The notes under the pieces are model-generated. The model had not been told where the DNA came from. It did not search any database and was given only the letters and a program-made list of their open reading frames with translations. Position numbers and translations under genes: made by a program. From Strongylocentrotus droebachiensis (Eukaryota > Echinodermata > Echinoidea > Camarodonta > Strongylocentrotidae): a stretch of DNA of 64,000 bases. Every line of letters begins with the position of its first letter. The stretch's first letter is position 1. The stretch covers positions 1-64,000 of the forward strand of contig JAVYIG010002547.1 in assembly GCA_035222895.1 (NCBI GenBank), in the 5' to 3' direction. Positions 21,107-33,461 of this stretch are shown piece by piece.

Positions 21107-23600
21107 ATAGATGCTTGGATTATGTTCGATTTATTTTCATAGTTTACAGTACAACATTTTTTGTTCGAAGTTGACTATGAACAAACCGTTGAGTCTCAGC
21201 GTGGATCCATACACACCCCACACACACAAAAGAAGAAAAACAACTTATCAACAATTCTGTTTTCTCATGGAAAATCTGAAATTGCCGACAATCAATCATG
21301 CAGTAAGTCAATTCAATTATTTTGCATTACACAATTTATCGGGTAATCTGACTAGCTTATCATTAATATTTGATTCTTACAATTCATGTGACTTCTCTAA
21401 AGATAGTCATGATTCCCGTACACTCGGCCATGGCGACTATAAATAATCATTAGACAGAGTTTCATTCATGAGTTCTTTCACCCGGATGATGTCTTTGCTG
21501 TATAGTTGACGTGCCAGTATATCATCATGATTCGCAGCAAGTTTGGCGTTTCGTTTTAGACCTCTTTTGTGTCAGGTTGTGGGTGTTGCAGATTAAAAGA
21601 TTGAATTTTAACACAATCACTAAATAAACAATATGCAGCATTCATTTAAACAAACGTCTGAGTTTAGTTCCAGAGAGCTTGCTCTGATTGTAAAAGAAAT
21701 TCAACATTGAAGTAACGTATGAAATTACCTTTTACTTTCATTTCAAATTAAAGGAAGCACCCTCTTCAATCATCAATTCCACCATAAACATGAACATTTT
21801 ATCATTTTTTATTTTGCGACGAGCTACAACTTGTCAATGTGGCTTGATGTTGTGAATCAACATTAAATAAACCGCATGCATCTGTTCCATGTATATGACT
21901 TGAACTACTTTAAAGCTTCAATTATATAATTGTTTTAATTTCAAATCAAGCAAAAGTCATATGCCCAAATTAATTCAACCATAAGCATGACCACGTTACC
22001 AAACTTATAGCGACACGATACAACGTGTTAACACTCACATATTTATCTTGATGGAGAAGCGTGCCTTCACGATTTGCTTGCGAATCAGAGCGATGGAAAG
22101 CGAAGCCACTCACGAAGTTTCAACGTTATCTTCCTAAGCTTAAACATGGCCCAGATACACCTCAAGCGTGACTTTCACACTACTCAAGAGCCAGTGTCAT
22201 CGACTGCCTCAATCTGCGCGTGACAAGAATAAACTGAAAGTAAATCTGGAAGAAAATAATGCAAGCAGAGGAATTTTGAGAAGCAAATTTTGATAGCCAT
22301 CATGCCTATATGATCACTTGCAGTGACGCTATACATAGAGAGAATGAAAGGGAATACAACATGAATTATGAGGCAAATAATTGCGTTTCTTTCTTTTGTC
22401 TTGGACTCGCGTATTAGTATGAAGGTGCAGATGTGATGGGGAAGCGTAACATGACGTAAAAGGGAATGTACGGGACATTGATAAAAAGACGGTAGGGATG
22501 TTGACATCGCAAATAGTTTTCGAGGTTCGTGGGACTATTGGGTTAAACTTTGTGTCACTGACGTGCCCTGAATATGTTGGGATGGGTTTAAATTGAAATG
22601 GAATATGTAAATAATGTTTATTGATCTACTGAGAGAACATTCTGGAGGTTGTCTGCTAATTTTCAATTCATTACTTATTTGAAAAGTCATGTTTAAGGCA
22701 GCTAGTACAGATTCGATGAATATTCAATTTCAAGATTTTCGACACTTTGCCCCTCAGCCGCCCTCATCCAACAAAAAATACTTGTAGAAGTACCTTCCAA
22801 TTTTATATTTATTGAAAATGTTGTGGTGGCAAAGAAATAGGGGTTGGTTTACTAATTTGTAAGGATATGAGCTGCCTGCAACTCCTGTATATCTGGGGGC
22901 GGACCGTCTATTAATCTTGGGGGAGGGGGCGCGGTTGCTCCGGGATGTCGGCCGCTATCATGGCTTGAGGGCGGGTCAGCTTTTTGGAGGCAAGGACTGA
23001 CTGAATAAAGCAGAATTGGTCTATAGCACTGACTTTTCAGGGCCCAAAGTGAGTCCCAGTTGAGTCCCTGATCCCACATCCCTTCGCAATGAGAATAATA
23101 CGTCCATATCTACCGTAGAGTTCGCCTACTGCATGGTAGAGCCCTGAGGCAGCTATTGCTAGACCGGCCTATACAAGGTCTGGCTTCCCGTGTAGGACAG
23201 GGAAGGGAGGACGAGTTTCGAATACCGGAACATGCGAGGCAAAGGCAACAATTTGCACAGTCATGTCGGCTGGCTGTTGGGTGAAGCTAAGTTATGTAGT
23301 CCTTCTATGCAGGCTCGATTGTTAGTATCCAGTGGGAGGTTAGTTCTCGATTTCGAATTTCAGCAAGCGGGAGAGAAACACTTCAAGTGATAGGGCTCTG
23401 ATACTTCATCAGTTGTCAAGAACATATATATTGGGGACGAGAGGAGGTCGGTGGTTTGTGTGGGACGAAACAGTGTCTCACTTTAAACACCGAGTACATT
23501 ACGCGTTTACATTGTATTGCTACTTAATCATTACATAGCGCATATTACATTTTGTCAATTTCTTTAGACTGATGGGCGTTTTGAAAGGAGGTTTCGATTG
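21107..23600. other. unique sequence, no gene seen
   Basis: About 2.5 kb of mixed sequence, somewhat GC-richer around 22860-23340. Frames of 60-111 codons carry no recognised domain. Confidence 0.35.
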
Positions 23601-23745
23601 GTACCCTACCTGACACAATCAACATTTCTACAAACATTAACAATCCCGTTCACCTTTGTCAAGGTGGCAAATAATATCTTACCAAACGGCGTTACTGTGA
23701 CAGGAATTCGAACCCCTTACCTTGTGATCCACCTCTACATCTAAT
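23601..23745 (-). repeat. degraded tRNA-derived SINE
   Basis: On the minus strand a B-box-like ggggttcgaattcc is followed by gccgtttggtaagatatt and a later stretch. This aligns with 'gggttcgaatccc...tttggcaagatatttacctg' of the SINE at 27405-27736. The A box and tail are not evident. Confidence 0.5.
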
Positions 23746-24430
23746 CATTTTTATTAGTCGATGATTCGAATATCGAGTTTAAATATGTTAATCATATGTC
23801 GATAAGTTAGTTGGAAAGGGCATACTCGGCTACGATAGTAATGTTAACACACTCAACTTTCCCGAAATTATGTTTGCCGCCGTTATACCTCACAACTTGG
23901 GAGCATTAGCCCCTCCCCCTCCCCACCTCCCCTCCCGCACCCCGTCTCCACCCACCCCTACTTTTCCGGAGAAGAAAAAAATGCCCCTTCAATTAATTTT
24001 AACATCACGTAACACACACACACACACACACGCACGCACACACACACACGAGTATAACAGTATTTGCATTGATCCTGTACGCCAAGACTATAAAATTCCA
24101 TCCAGACACTTTTGGCGCCAAAAGGCTTCCCCACAATCCCCCATTCACCGTCGTGCTGTCGTCTGCCACATACTCATCTTAATTGAGCAATTTTGTAATC
24201 TGTTACATTATATATGTCACACGGTTTCCGATGTCCCCATGAGTTACATTATGCGAGTGTATGTAGCTAGGTCAAGCAACCTTTATCATTGGAAGGCATT
24301 ATAATTATAAGAGTCCATTCGCGGCCAAGGCTTCAAAAGACATAAAGCGGTAGACCGTGGCATTTTTTTAAATAACGTGCGCGAAAGAAAGGTCCTACCG
24401 TATACGCGTATGAGCCACTTTCGACATACT
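23746..24430. other. unique sequence with a (CA)n patch
   Basis: (CA)n at about 24010-24048. The 144-codon frame at 23870-24304 runs through proline-rich CT sequence and the CA repeat and is not convincing as a gene. Confidence 0.4.
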
Positions 24431-24585
24431 AGGCGGTGTCAGACACAATTTTCCCGATCCAACTTGAATTATCTAGATAATAGTTATCTAGATAATTCAG
24501 TTACGTAGGTGACAGACAGGTGACAGACAGGCTACGAATTATCTAGATAATTATCTAGATAAGTGGGTTTTGTCTGACACCGCCT
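24431..24585. mobile_element. short MITE with 15-bp TIRs and TCTAGA palindromes
   Basis: Perfect 15-bp inverted ends: aggcggtgtcagaca (24431-24445) and tgtctgacaccgcct (24571-24585). Inside are four copies of the palindrome ttatctagataa (some with one altered base) and two tandem copies of gtgacagacag. No coding capacity; the target-site duplication is not clear. Confidence 0.75.
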
Positions 24586-25023
24586 TCTACAGTATCTGCG
24601 CACGGGCATGCAGATAAAAGTCAATTGTACAAAACTGTAAAGCCCATCGAGCCGACTGCTGGACGCATGTTCGTGCAATTACGTAATCATTATTTAAATA
24701 TGCACCGACGATACATGCTATGATGGACAGGTGTAAGTATTCTGTTTACGAGGGAAAACACAAGTTTTTCATGAAGCACCTTCACCATTTTGGCAGTGAT
24801 TATTCTAAAATGCACAAAGTGTGACGTCTCCATGTTTAAAGGATCCGTGGATATTTGGGGGTCATTTTGTACAAATGCTTTCTTCAAAATGGCTTATTCA
24901 CTGAGCTCTGTGTTATAAAATACAGAAACAAGAAGCATATTACACTTTGCGACATTGTAAAAAAAAAAGTGAGAGAGTAAAAACCACCGCGGTTTACCAC
25001 CTCATACATAAATGAGGCTTTAC
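24586..25023. other. unique sequence, no gene seen
   Basis: Nothing recognised. Confidence 0.35.
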
Positions 25024-25092
25024 TAGAGGCGAAATGGTTCAGTAGTGAATCAGTGGTCTCGAAACCGTGAGATCTGGGGTTCGGCTCAGTCA
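25024..25092 (+). repeat. tRNA-like SINE head (A and B boxes)
   Basis: An A-box-like atggttcagtag near 25036 and a B-box-like ggggttcggctc near 25076 occur at tRNA spacing, without a good cloverleaf. A similar head (aaatggtgacagtc...gagttcgattc) lies at about 27265-27320. Confidence 0.35.
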
Positions 25093-25096
25093 ATTA

Positions 25097-25400
25097 TATG
25101 TTCGGACAGTTTTTTTTTTTTTTAATGATATTTTATTTCCTTCCTCATAATTTCACATAACAAGAAATTCACATAACAAGAAATTATCAAGATAAGCAAT
25201 ATAAAACAAGATCTTTGATACAAGACATTTCATAAGTTACATCAATCAATGAACATAGAGAAAAAAAAAGTCTTGCATGTAACAGTGTATAATCAAAATA
25301 ACAGTAGAGGAAAGTTTTAAAGTTACATATGATAAAAATGTAGAACACGATAAGTGTTAGGCATTAAAATGCAAGGTTTGTTTGTTTGGCGGTGTATTAA
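25097..25400 (-). mobile_element. retroposed 3' end with poly(A), source unknown
   Basis: On the minus strand the sequence ends in GGAAATAAAATATCATT followed by about 14 A residues (25111-25124 on plus, as T). This is an AATAAA signal followed by a poly(A) tail at the normal distance. The body is AT-rich and UTR-like. It contains two tandem copies of attcacataacaagaa-like sequence at about 25149-25183. It may be a processed pseudogene tail or a LINE 3' UTR; no protein is recognised. Confidence 0.4.
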
Positions 25401-26470
25401 AGGTAGGGCGCCACTTCTCCAAAAATCGGAGACGATGAATATAGGAAAGTGAGGAGGTTAGAGAAAGAGGTGAAGGAGGATGGGGTCAAACGAAATCTCT
25501 TTATTATGTTGTTACAGAATCTACTAAAAAAAACTAAAAGCAAGAAAGACGTCAAGCACATGCTAAAACAAGTACGATCAAAAATACCCAGTCAAACCAT
25601 TAAATTGTTTGATGGCTTCTCCGTCTCTATTCAACCAGGCATCTAAAAGCGGCAAACCAGTAAGTTAACTTGATCAACTGTCTCCCTGTGTCATATGACC
25701 ATACCGTAATTCGCATATCAACTCGTGAATGTTTGATATGCTTCGAGATAACTTGCAAACATTTCTGTCGCCATTGCGATCGCGATTCCACCTGTCGATA
25801 TCGGGGAAACGAGATCTTCGCGTCGTCTGTCAGTTTGGATAACTATCATAAACGATTGAAGAGATATGCGAGATTTATGACAAGATAAATCTTCAAAAAA
25901 ATATGATTCGTCAAATCTTGTATGGGTAAAGGTAATCAATGAAGAGGGTAAATAACTCCACGATACTATAACAAAAACAGAGAGAGATAAGAAGAAAGAA
26001 AGACCTATGACCACAGCCACACGTTAGACCGATAGATTTGGATCCATTCGGGGTAATGTAATGCTTTCGTTTGGTCTGTTGTTGGTCTGGTGTCAATCTG
26101 ATTGGTGTGGCTGGGGCATAGGCCCCGCCAATGTGCACCTGCCAGTCCCCAGGTCAAGTTCCGGACCTGGATTTACTGAAGCAGGAAGGCGTATTATGGT
26201 GTATCAGGAATGTATAGTCCCTCAGATTTTCATTTCTAACGATCTGAAACGACTTCCTCTCCACCTGGCCAATAATAGGGTAATTCCCCGGTATGTTATA
26301 CCCTCTCTATTCCCTCTTCCGTCCAGAGTTCAGAAAGTGGGTTGAAAACCATTTCATATGTCACGTGACCTACTTTCGGGTTCCGTTCGTCTTGGAGTTT
26401 TATCTACTCCAGATATGAACATATTGATAATGTAGTATCATATGTATACATGTTTATAATAGAGGGTAAT
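25401..26470. other. unique sequence, no gene seen
   Basis: A 65-codon plus frame ending at 25646 is lysine-rich and ordinary in composition but unsupported. Small hairpins at 26110-26175 are noted without function. Confidence 0.3.
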
Positions 26471-26475
26471 AGATG

Positions 26476-26513
26476 GGAGAGAGAGAGAGAGAGAGAGAGA
26501 AAGAAAGAGAGTA

Positions 26514-26563
<50 letters not shown>
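26476..26563 (+). repeat. (GA)n microsatellite
   Basis: GA array with AAAG interruptions. Confidence 0.95.
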
Positions 26564-26565
<2 letters not shown>

Positions 26566-27251
26566 GGTGGATGAAAATAATGGCCGAAAGAATTTGTACA
26601 AGTTTTAATTGCAATAGCGTTTTAGGCTTACAAAATACCGACAACGTGAAGAACCATACATTTCGTGAGTATGGGGATAGGGATATGTTTTCACGTGTAA
26701 CCTGACACCCCTCCCCGACGCCAAGACCCGATGGAACGAAGCAAGCCAATACATAACAATCGTTTACCCTTTCCATTTCGAACATGCATTTCTTAATATA
26801 AATGAATCTTTCATAACGCTTTCAGCGCCGATTTGATCAAAGAGACGTTGGGAGCGGAAGTCGCAGACTTTTTCACTCTCAATTAGCTAATTGTCACATC
26901 CTTCTGACTCAAAGTCTTGTCCAGAGGATCAAGGCTTCATGTAAATTAATAGAACCTAATCCGGGACTCTCTGATCGGTTTCGAAGAGCTAAGAGGGGAG
27001 GATCTTTACCCCCCCCACCCCCCCCCCCCCCCCCGGGGCGAAGCCGAGATAAACTTGATTGCTCCTACGTACACAGTTTCCTTTCTAATCCATTAAATCG
27101 GACCATGTTCCTTGTTCTGACTGTTATTGAAAGCGAAATGTCCCCGCAGTAACTAATAGAATATACCGCTCCATGTCATAGCGGAAAATGTGAAACGTAC
27201 GTGTTCCACCTGACGGTTTTAAAGGTGTACAACAACCTGCTGTCTCGTGGG
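26564..27251. other. unique sequence with a poly-C run
   Basis: Poly-C at about 27009-27034. No gene seen. Confidence 0.4.
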
Positions 27252-27330
27252 AGTATTGCAGTAAAATGGTGACAGTCTAGACTCTCTTGCGAGAGGATCT
27301 GAGTTCGATTCTTGTTCGGTGTTACCATGT
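27252..27330 (+). repeat. second tRNA-like SINE head
   Basis: aaatggtgacagtc (A-box-like) and gagttcgattc (B-box-like) sit at tRNA spacing. The head is separated from the next SINE body by the (TC)n array. Confidence 0.35.
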
Positions 27331-27364
27331 TAATGCATCATGGACAAAGTGTGTCACCTATACT

Positions 27365-27365
<1 letters not shown>

Positions 27366-27404
<39 letters not shown>
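27366..27404 (+). repeat. (TC)n microsatellite
   Basis: Pure TC array that replaces the 5' half of the tRNA head of the adjoining SINE. Confidence 0.95.
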
Positions 27405-27410
<6 letters not shown>

Positions 27411-27736
27411 ACTCTATCAGGTAGAGGGTTCGAATCCCGACACGGCACTAATATCCTTTGGCAAGATATTTACCTGCACTTGCTACTCTCCACCCAGGTG
27501 TTAAATGGGTACCCGGTAGGATGCGAACGTTCATGTGGTTGGACGAGCAAGTGTGCGCTTGTAAAATGGCGACTGGCTGGAATGCTCCCCAGGGAGTGGA
27601 AAATGTGCACATATTGTGTGCGGGTAAGCCTGAATCCGATGACCGGGGTAATAATATATCTGTAAAGCGCTTAGGCACATCGTTGGATCGGTATATTAAG
27701 CGCTATATACAAAATATCAGATTATTATTATTATTA
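27405..27736 (+). mobile_element. tRNA-derived SINE, 5' part lost
   Basis: A B box (gggttcgaatccc) near 27427 and 'cggcac' are followed by the conserved body: tttggcaagatatttacctg, cacccaggtgttaaatgggt, then ctgtaaagcgctta. The tail is (ATT)n near 27721-27736. The same body occurs at 46252-46454 and 49799-49971. It is mobilised by LINE machinery in trans. It lacks the A box, so it should be transcriptionally dead. The frames at 27312-27778 are shadows. Confidence 0.8.
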
Positions 27737-28413
27737 TCAAATGGTGTGTCTGGCAATGTTGATGGTAATGATTATTAAAGAACGGTATGAACACTGATGA
27801 GGCTACCCTGGGTGAATAAGAAATTATGATTATCAAGTACAGCAACACATGAGTGTCTCGAGAAAATTGTGTTATCCTGGAATTCATAATAAGGTTAGAA
27901 AGAACATTTTGTACGTACATTCATTTTGATGTGGTATTATATATACGAGGAGTATATTATTAAAGGGGAATCCAAAATCTAAAAAAGCGTGGGGGAGGTG
28001 TGGGGGCTAAAAGTTTTGAAATCTTAATAGTACGGTGTGAATTGGGGTATATGAAGGACTTTGGTAGATTGGTAGACATAATCACAGTAAGCTAGTTGGT
28101 AGTGTTTGTGTTTCATATCAATTCTACTTCATTTCTCTCTTATGGTGCATGAGACGAGACGTAGTAAACACGACGACATTCAATGAAACACAATGGGTCA
28201 TGTCACAGTGTTCTGAAATTTCTCCAACAAATGTATCAAGCTGTGTTTGACAATGGCCTTTGATAGAAAAAATATTGATGTAAACTATACGCTATTCATT
28301 AGGAGTATACAAATAACAGAGAGTAAAAATTGAAAATGGTAGATATTTGACATGAAAACCAGTAATTACAATGGACGTCCCATGAATGTAAGAAAAGATA
28401 CAAGGGTTCAATC

Positions 28414-28415
<2 letters not shown>
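27737..28415. other. mostly unique sequence; possible TTAA-MITE end at about 27963
   Basis: 'attattaaaggggaatccaa' near 27960 resembles the first bases of TTAA-type MITEs, but no matching right end was found. No gene seen. Confidence 0.25.
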
Positions 28416-28449
<34 letters not shown>

Positions 28450-28618
28450 GGGAACAAAAGAGAGAACAAGAGAGGTGCATGAGCAGGTTAAACATAAGCG
28501 TGATTGAGATAGAGAGGGAGATATATATATATAGAGAGAGAAAGAGAGAGAGGGAGAGAGAGAGAGAGTGAGAGAAAGAGAGAGAGGGGGAGAGAGAAAG
28601 GTGGAGAGAGGGGGGAGA
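28416..28618 (+). repeat. (GA)n microsatellites with (TA)n
   Basis: GA arrays at 28416-28448 and 28505-28618, with a short (TA)n at about 28520-28533. Confidence 0.93.
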
Positions 28619-29038
28619 TTTGATTAAGGTGTGAACATTGTTCTATTATCTTATTCTGCAGCGACTAATTTGTAGAAGAATGCCAGTACAAAAGTCCTAT
28701 CGCAAAGATGTGTAATTAAGCTGAAGATGAGAAACCCTTATTCGACACATCTCTAATGCCCTGGACTATTTATGTATTTCAAATAACAACTTTAAAAGAA
28801 AAAAAACAGGATTATATTTATTATGCAAGGAGTGAAATATCAGTGTTATCGTGGTGTCATATTTAAATCCCGTGATACAGTGCATGAACCATTCTCGGAA
28901 AATATTTCTGGTACAAACAAGGTCTAATAAAGTACGACGGACATAACTCGGATAGAGTCGCTAAGGATCGCTGTGGGAATCGAGGGGGGGGGGGGCTTGA
29001 ATGTAAAACGATGAAGATTGTAAGGGGAGCAGAGTGGT
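28619..29038. other. unique sequence with short poly-G
   Basis: Poly-G at 28985-28995. Nothing else recognised. Confidence 0.35.
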
Positions 29039-29427
29039 TTAAAGGTAAAGCAAAGTTTTGGGAAATTTAGAAAATTGGATGGATAGTATTTCTTTTAAAT
29101 TTTGATATATTTGGATACCCCTGTGGAAATATTATAAGCACTAGAAAATGTAGTCCCTTAAACATTTCTGCTTTCGAAAAATTGAATAATCAAAAACGGG
29201 AATAGCAAATCAGTCGATTGTAGTCAAGAAACATTGTTTTGAAGCTAAAGTAATATCAGTCTTGAGAGGGATCTATACAACATAAAGAGTTTATTATTAC
29301 AATTTCATCACTTTAGAATCGATTTCAACCGTGACAACGATCATTGAAGATTGTAAAAATCGCATAAGCTTCCAAAATGTTTGAACCAAATTCATGACCC
29401 CATACCAAAACTTTGTATTACCTTTAA
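29039..29427. mobile_element. TTAA-flanked MITE (family B), complete
   Basis: TTAA (29039-29042) then AGGTAAAGCAAAGTTTTGG; at the right CCAAAACTTTGTATTACCT then TTAA (29424-29427). The ends are inverted repeats of about 20 bases with few mismatches. The 389-bp interior is non-coding and not similar to family A. The 71-codon minus frame here is a shadow. Confidence 0.8.
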
Positions 29428-29577
29428 GTGACAGAAACTCGAGTTTGGTGGGCAATTGCAGATCGCACTGATTGCGTTCGTCAGCGGAGACGAGAAATAT
29501 GTCCCTGAACATAAATCAGACAGAAAAACCTAAATCATCTTTTGATGATTGAAGCCGAGGTGTAGATTTGTCCTTTT

Positions 29578-29679
29578 CTCTCTCGTTACCCCACTTTCTC
29601 TTTCTCTCTTTCTTTCTTGTTTCTCTCTTTCTCACACACACATTCTTTATCTCTCCCCTCTCTATCGTTCTCTCTCTCT

Positions 29680-29735
<56 letters not shown>
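29578..29735 (+). repeat. (TC)n microsatellite
   Basis: CT-rich region with a long pure TC array at 29665-29733. Frames of 65-141 codons on both strands are its translations. Confidence 0.95.
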
Positions 29736-29736
<1 letters not shown>

Positions 29737-32215
29737 TCTCTGCCTACGTCGCCACGGTCATTTGATGGTCGCCATTTGGTTCCCTCTGTCCTTGTAATAA
29801 CTTCCGGACATGAAGAACTGCTGCCAAGTAAAAGAAAAACAAACATGACAAGAAAATATACCCTTGGAAATATGAAGGCCGACTGGCTCAAAATTAATGA
29901 AAAAGGGGCAACACATCATCCTGTCAAAAAGATCATGCCTACTGGAAGTGCCACGTCTCATCTTTATTTGTTTTCAAATGTTTTTGTATTTCTCTGTCCT
30001 ATATCGATAGTAATCTTGACTTCGAACAAACTGTTTAAATAATCCTTTGCTTTTTACTCGTTCTAACCTCAATTATGTTTCATGTGTATTGTACATGTAG
30101 AATTTTCTTTAAAATGCTGCTGCGTTTTCCGATTTAGCATTACTATAATTGGACCGTTCATTTGAAACCTGTTTTTATTCTTCTTTTGCAATTAATTGAA
30201 TATTTCGTTTGACTATTAATCTGTAATCTGTTTGAATCTTCTTTTATATTCACTTATAATAATGATGATATTCCCATTTCGCAGATTTTATTTTAAAGAA
30301 ATCATTAAAATTAAAACTTGAGCATAATTTTCTTACCAATAAAACATCCTTTTGATACTCAACACTTCTTTTTTACAGGCAGCCTGTCAGACGCACATTT
30401 CTGTTATTAAAAATACTCATGAATCAGGAGTCCTGGAACTATATTAATTATACATGCGAATAATTTGTTCAATAGATAGATTATGATTATACAGTTTTAA
30501 GTTTGGGAATGCACACATGTACAGGGAATGGAATCGGATATTGTACTAGCTTAATTATGGTCTGCATTATTTTAGTGGCCAGTCTTAAGTATCTGAGATA
30601 CAAACTGTGAAAGAAAATTTCGGAAGAAGACTTTACAAATACCTCGGTTAAACTTCCAAAAGGACTCCAGACTTCAAACCAACTGCTTATTTGGCATTCG
30701 TGACAATATGTTTTTTGTTCGTCCGGTCTATTGTCGATCTGTTGCCGATCTTTTTTCTTTTTATACCTCAGTCACAAAGCAAAACCGAATACCCACTGAC
30801 TTCAAACCAACCAATGCTTTACCATTCTTGATAATCAGGGTAAAGTATCTTTGCCTTCGATCTGGTGTCGATCAAGTGTTGGTCTTCTTTGTGAGACAGA
30901 GATATTAGCCTTTCAAAATGTAAAAAGGATAGTCCGCTTGGCCCGTGAAAGAATGCTTGTAATCAGCAATACTTCCACGGGTTCAAGTCACGTTTTACCA
31001 GATTTGTTTATTAATATTTAATACTCACCGTAAACGGATGTCCGCTATGGTCGGTTTAGATTACAGCTGGCCCAAACAGTCTTACGGTGAAAAAGGCCAA
31101 GCGTCCCTGCGAAAATGACGAAACAAGATTATATATTCAGGTCTATTTATGGTAAGAGTGAGGCCTTATGGTGCGGTAGTCCTATATTTCAACTCTTTAT
31201 GGATAGAGAATCGGCCCCAAAATTTAGTTTAATATTGCCGCTGTGTTGTTACCAGAGTTGGAGCGAAATATATGTTAGAGCTCGGGAGTTGGAAATTATA
31301 AAGGTAGTCTGCATAAGCCTACATCTTGAAGACCCTGACCCATTCGATTTGAGTCTACTTAGAGTAGACCAAATAACTTGACCTTATTTTGACATGAGAA
31401 GTGGCTGGGCCTTCGTTAAAAAAGAGCATTTTTGTGATATCATTGACCCGTGGAGATCCGGTGGCGACATAGCAGTACGGTCGTATCAAATGGTATCAAC
31501 TACTGACTCTACCGTGTAAAATGCCTAATTTCATCTACCTCACCCCCACGAAAAAAGATTAAACACCCGGAGTAGTTAGTTAGTAGTTAGTTAGCAGTCG
31601 AGGCAGCCTATGCAGTGTATTATCACTTCATATCCACCTCAGATCTCCGTATGAACTGCGTGGTAATAGTATATATTAATAAAATAAAACTATCAGACAT
31701 GTGATATTGTTCACAGTCGCACTGCGAGTTACTGGAAGTTTTGTGGTGTTTTGTCTGTAACCAGACATCAAAATATTTACTATTCATGGACAAAAAATGA
31801 AATAAACACGAGATGTTGCGTAATATCCGCTCTGTGAGATTGGAAAAGTGGATTATATTACTTTGTTTTCGCGTACCTGGTGGAGATCAGCACGATAGGC
31901 GTATAAGAAACCATTAAAATGCACAAAATCATTCAATGTATCTTTCATTGCCGACACAACGCATAGACGCCTGCATCGCACCGTGTAGGTGATTATAGGA
32001 CTATTTGAAACTTCCATGGTATCGATACTAGCAGGTTGTTTGGCTTCCTTCTAAATTCGAAAGAAACAAAGACGCGATTAGGTTTATTCAGCGTCGCTAT
32101 AGATAACTTCCGCCTTTCTACCTAGGTTCAATGGTTTTTGTGTTGTAACGTTACAAAAGGTATAATGAGGTAAAAGCGAGGTATGGAGAACAGGGTTAGA
32201 AAATGGATGACGGAG
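29736..32215. other. mostly unique sequence, no gene seen
   Basis: A faint copy of the 'cagtcacaaagcaaaaccgaa...cttcaaaccaacc' sequence type found at 53488-53860 lies around 30665-30900. A weak B-box-like gggttcaagtc occurs at 30978. No exon recognised. Confidence 0.35.
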
Positions 32216-32216
32216 A

Positions 32217-32600
32217 TACAGATAGAGAGAGATAGAGGAAGAGAGAGAGAGAGAGTGTGTGTTACAGAGATAGAAAGATATATAAAGAGTTAGAGAGAGA
32301 CAGAGATAGAGAGATACACACACTCAGAAATGAGGGTGCAATTGGGGTGCATATTCGCATCCACCTACGCATGTTGCTGCTATTGTAGCAGAATTTCTGA
32401 GTGGGTAGAGAAAGAGGGGAGACGGAGAGACTAAGATATACAGAGATACAGAGATAGAAAGAGAGAGAGAGATACAGAGCGAGGGGAGGCGGAGAGATAC
32501 AGAAATAAATATATATATATATATATATATATAAAGAAAGGTAGACGGAGAGACGAAGAGAGATGCAGAGAGAGAGAGAGAGAGGGGGGGAGATGTGTGT
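32217..32600 (+). repeat. GA/GATA-rich microsatellite with (TA)n
   Basis: Interrupted GA/GATA arrays plus (TA)n at about 32507-32533. A non-repetitive island at 32320-32402 is bounded by cactcagaaat and atttctgagtg in inverted orientation. Several overlapping minus-strand frames are repeat translations. Confidence 0.9.
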
Positions 32601-33389
32601 GTGAGAGGGAGACGGACAGACGGACAGAAATAGGCACAGAGACGGAGGTACATGCAGAGACAGAGACAAACCTACGACCGAACCGACAGAAGTTTCTGCA
32701 TTAACGGAGAGACAAACAAAGACAGAGTCAGACATAGACAACCAGACAGATATTGCATTCATTGTGTAGTTATATCAGACATAAATTTCCTTTGGTACAC
32801 TTCCTGTTTTCCTAGAAAGGTGACTGAACGCTTTCCTAGTTTTTGCCATATTTGTGCCAACAAAGTTGTAACCACTCTTTATTGTAATGTTACGAGACCT
32901 GTTATAAAACTTTCAGTCTTTAACATTTGTATAACTATCAAAAAACACCTTGATATCCAGGGTATACGTATAGTGGATATTCATGATACTTTAATTGAAC
33001 GTAACAAATGTAAATCAAAACTACTTTTGTTTTCTGTGAGCATGTTGTGCACGACACATGAAGCGATGCGCCCCGGTTTCATTACTTAAATTGCCAATTT
33101 GGCAACGAGCGAATTATACTTAAAACTGTCAAGGATTGATAAATCACTTCTTACGGATAATGGGCACAATAAACTAACCCCGTGATAAGAATACCCCTTT
33201 AGGGACATATATAAGAATTGAAAACCATAAAATAATGAAAATAATATTCAAAAAATGTTTTATATTCAACACTTTCTACAATATTATGCAATGGAATCAT
33301 GTTCTTTCGCTGTTTGAATTACATGAAAAAGATGTAACGTCCAGTAAACTGGTAAACGTCTCGGGAAGTATAAGGAAAAGGAGGACGAT
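32601..33389. other. unique sequence, no convincing gene
   Basis: A 145-codon ATG frame (32652-33089) begins inside GA-rich repeat and runs into unique DNA with no recognised domain. It is treated as chance. Confidence 0.3.
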
Positions 33390-33429
33390 GTAGAGGAAAG
33401 AGGAAAGAGGAAAGAAGAAGAAGAAGAAG

Positions 33430-33461
<32 letters not shown>

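Noticed and set aside
30940..30995. tRNA-like head with gggttcaagtc B box
   Set aside because: No convincing A box, no body shared with the other SINEs and no cloverleaf.
32652..33089. 145-codon ATG frame
   Set aside because: It begins in GA repeat and continues into unique DNA with no domain, no splice context and no sign of selection that can be judged here.
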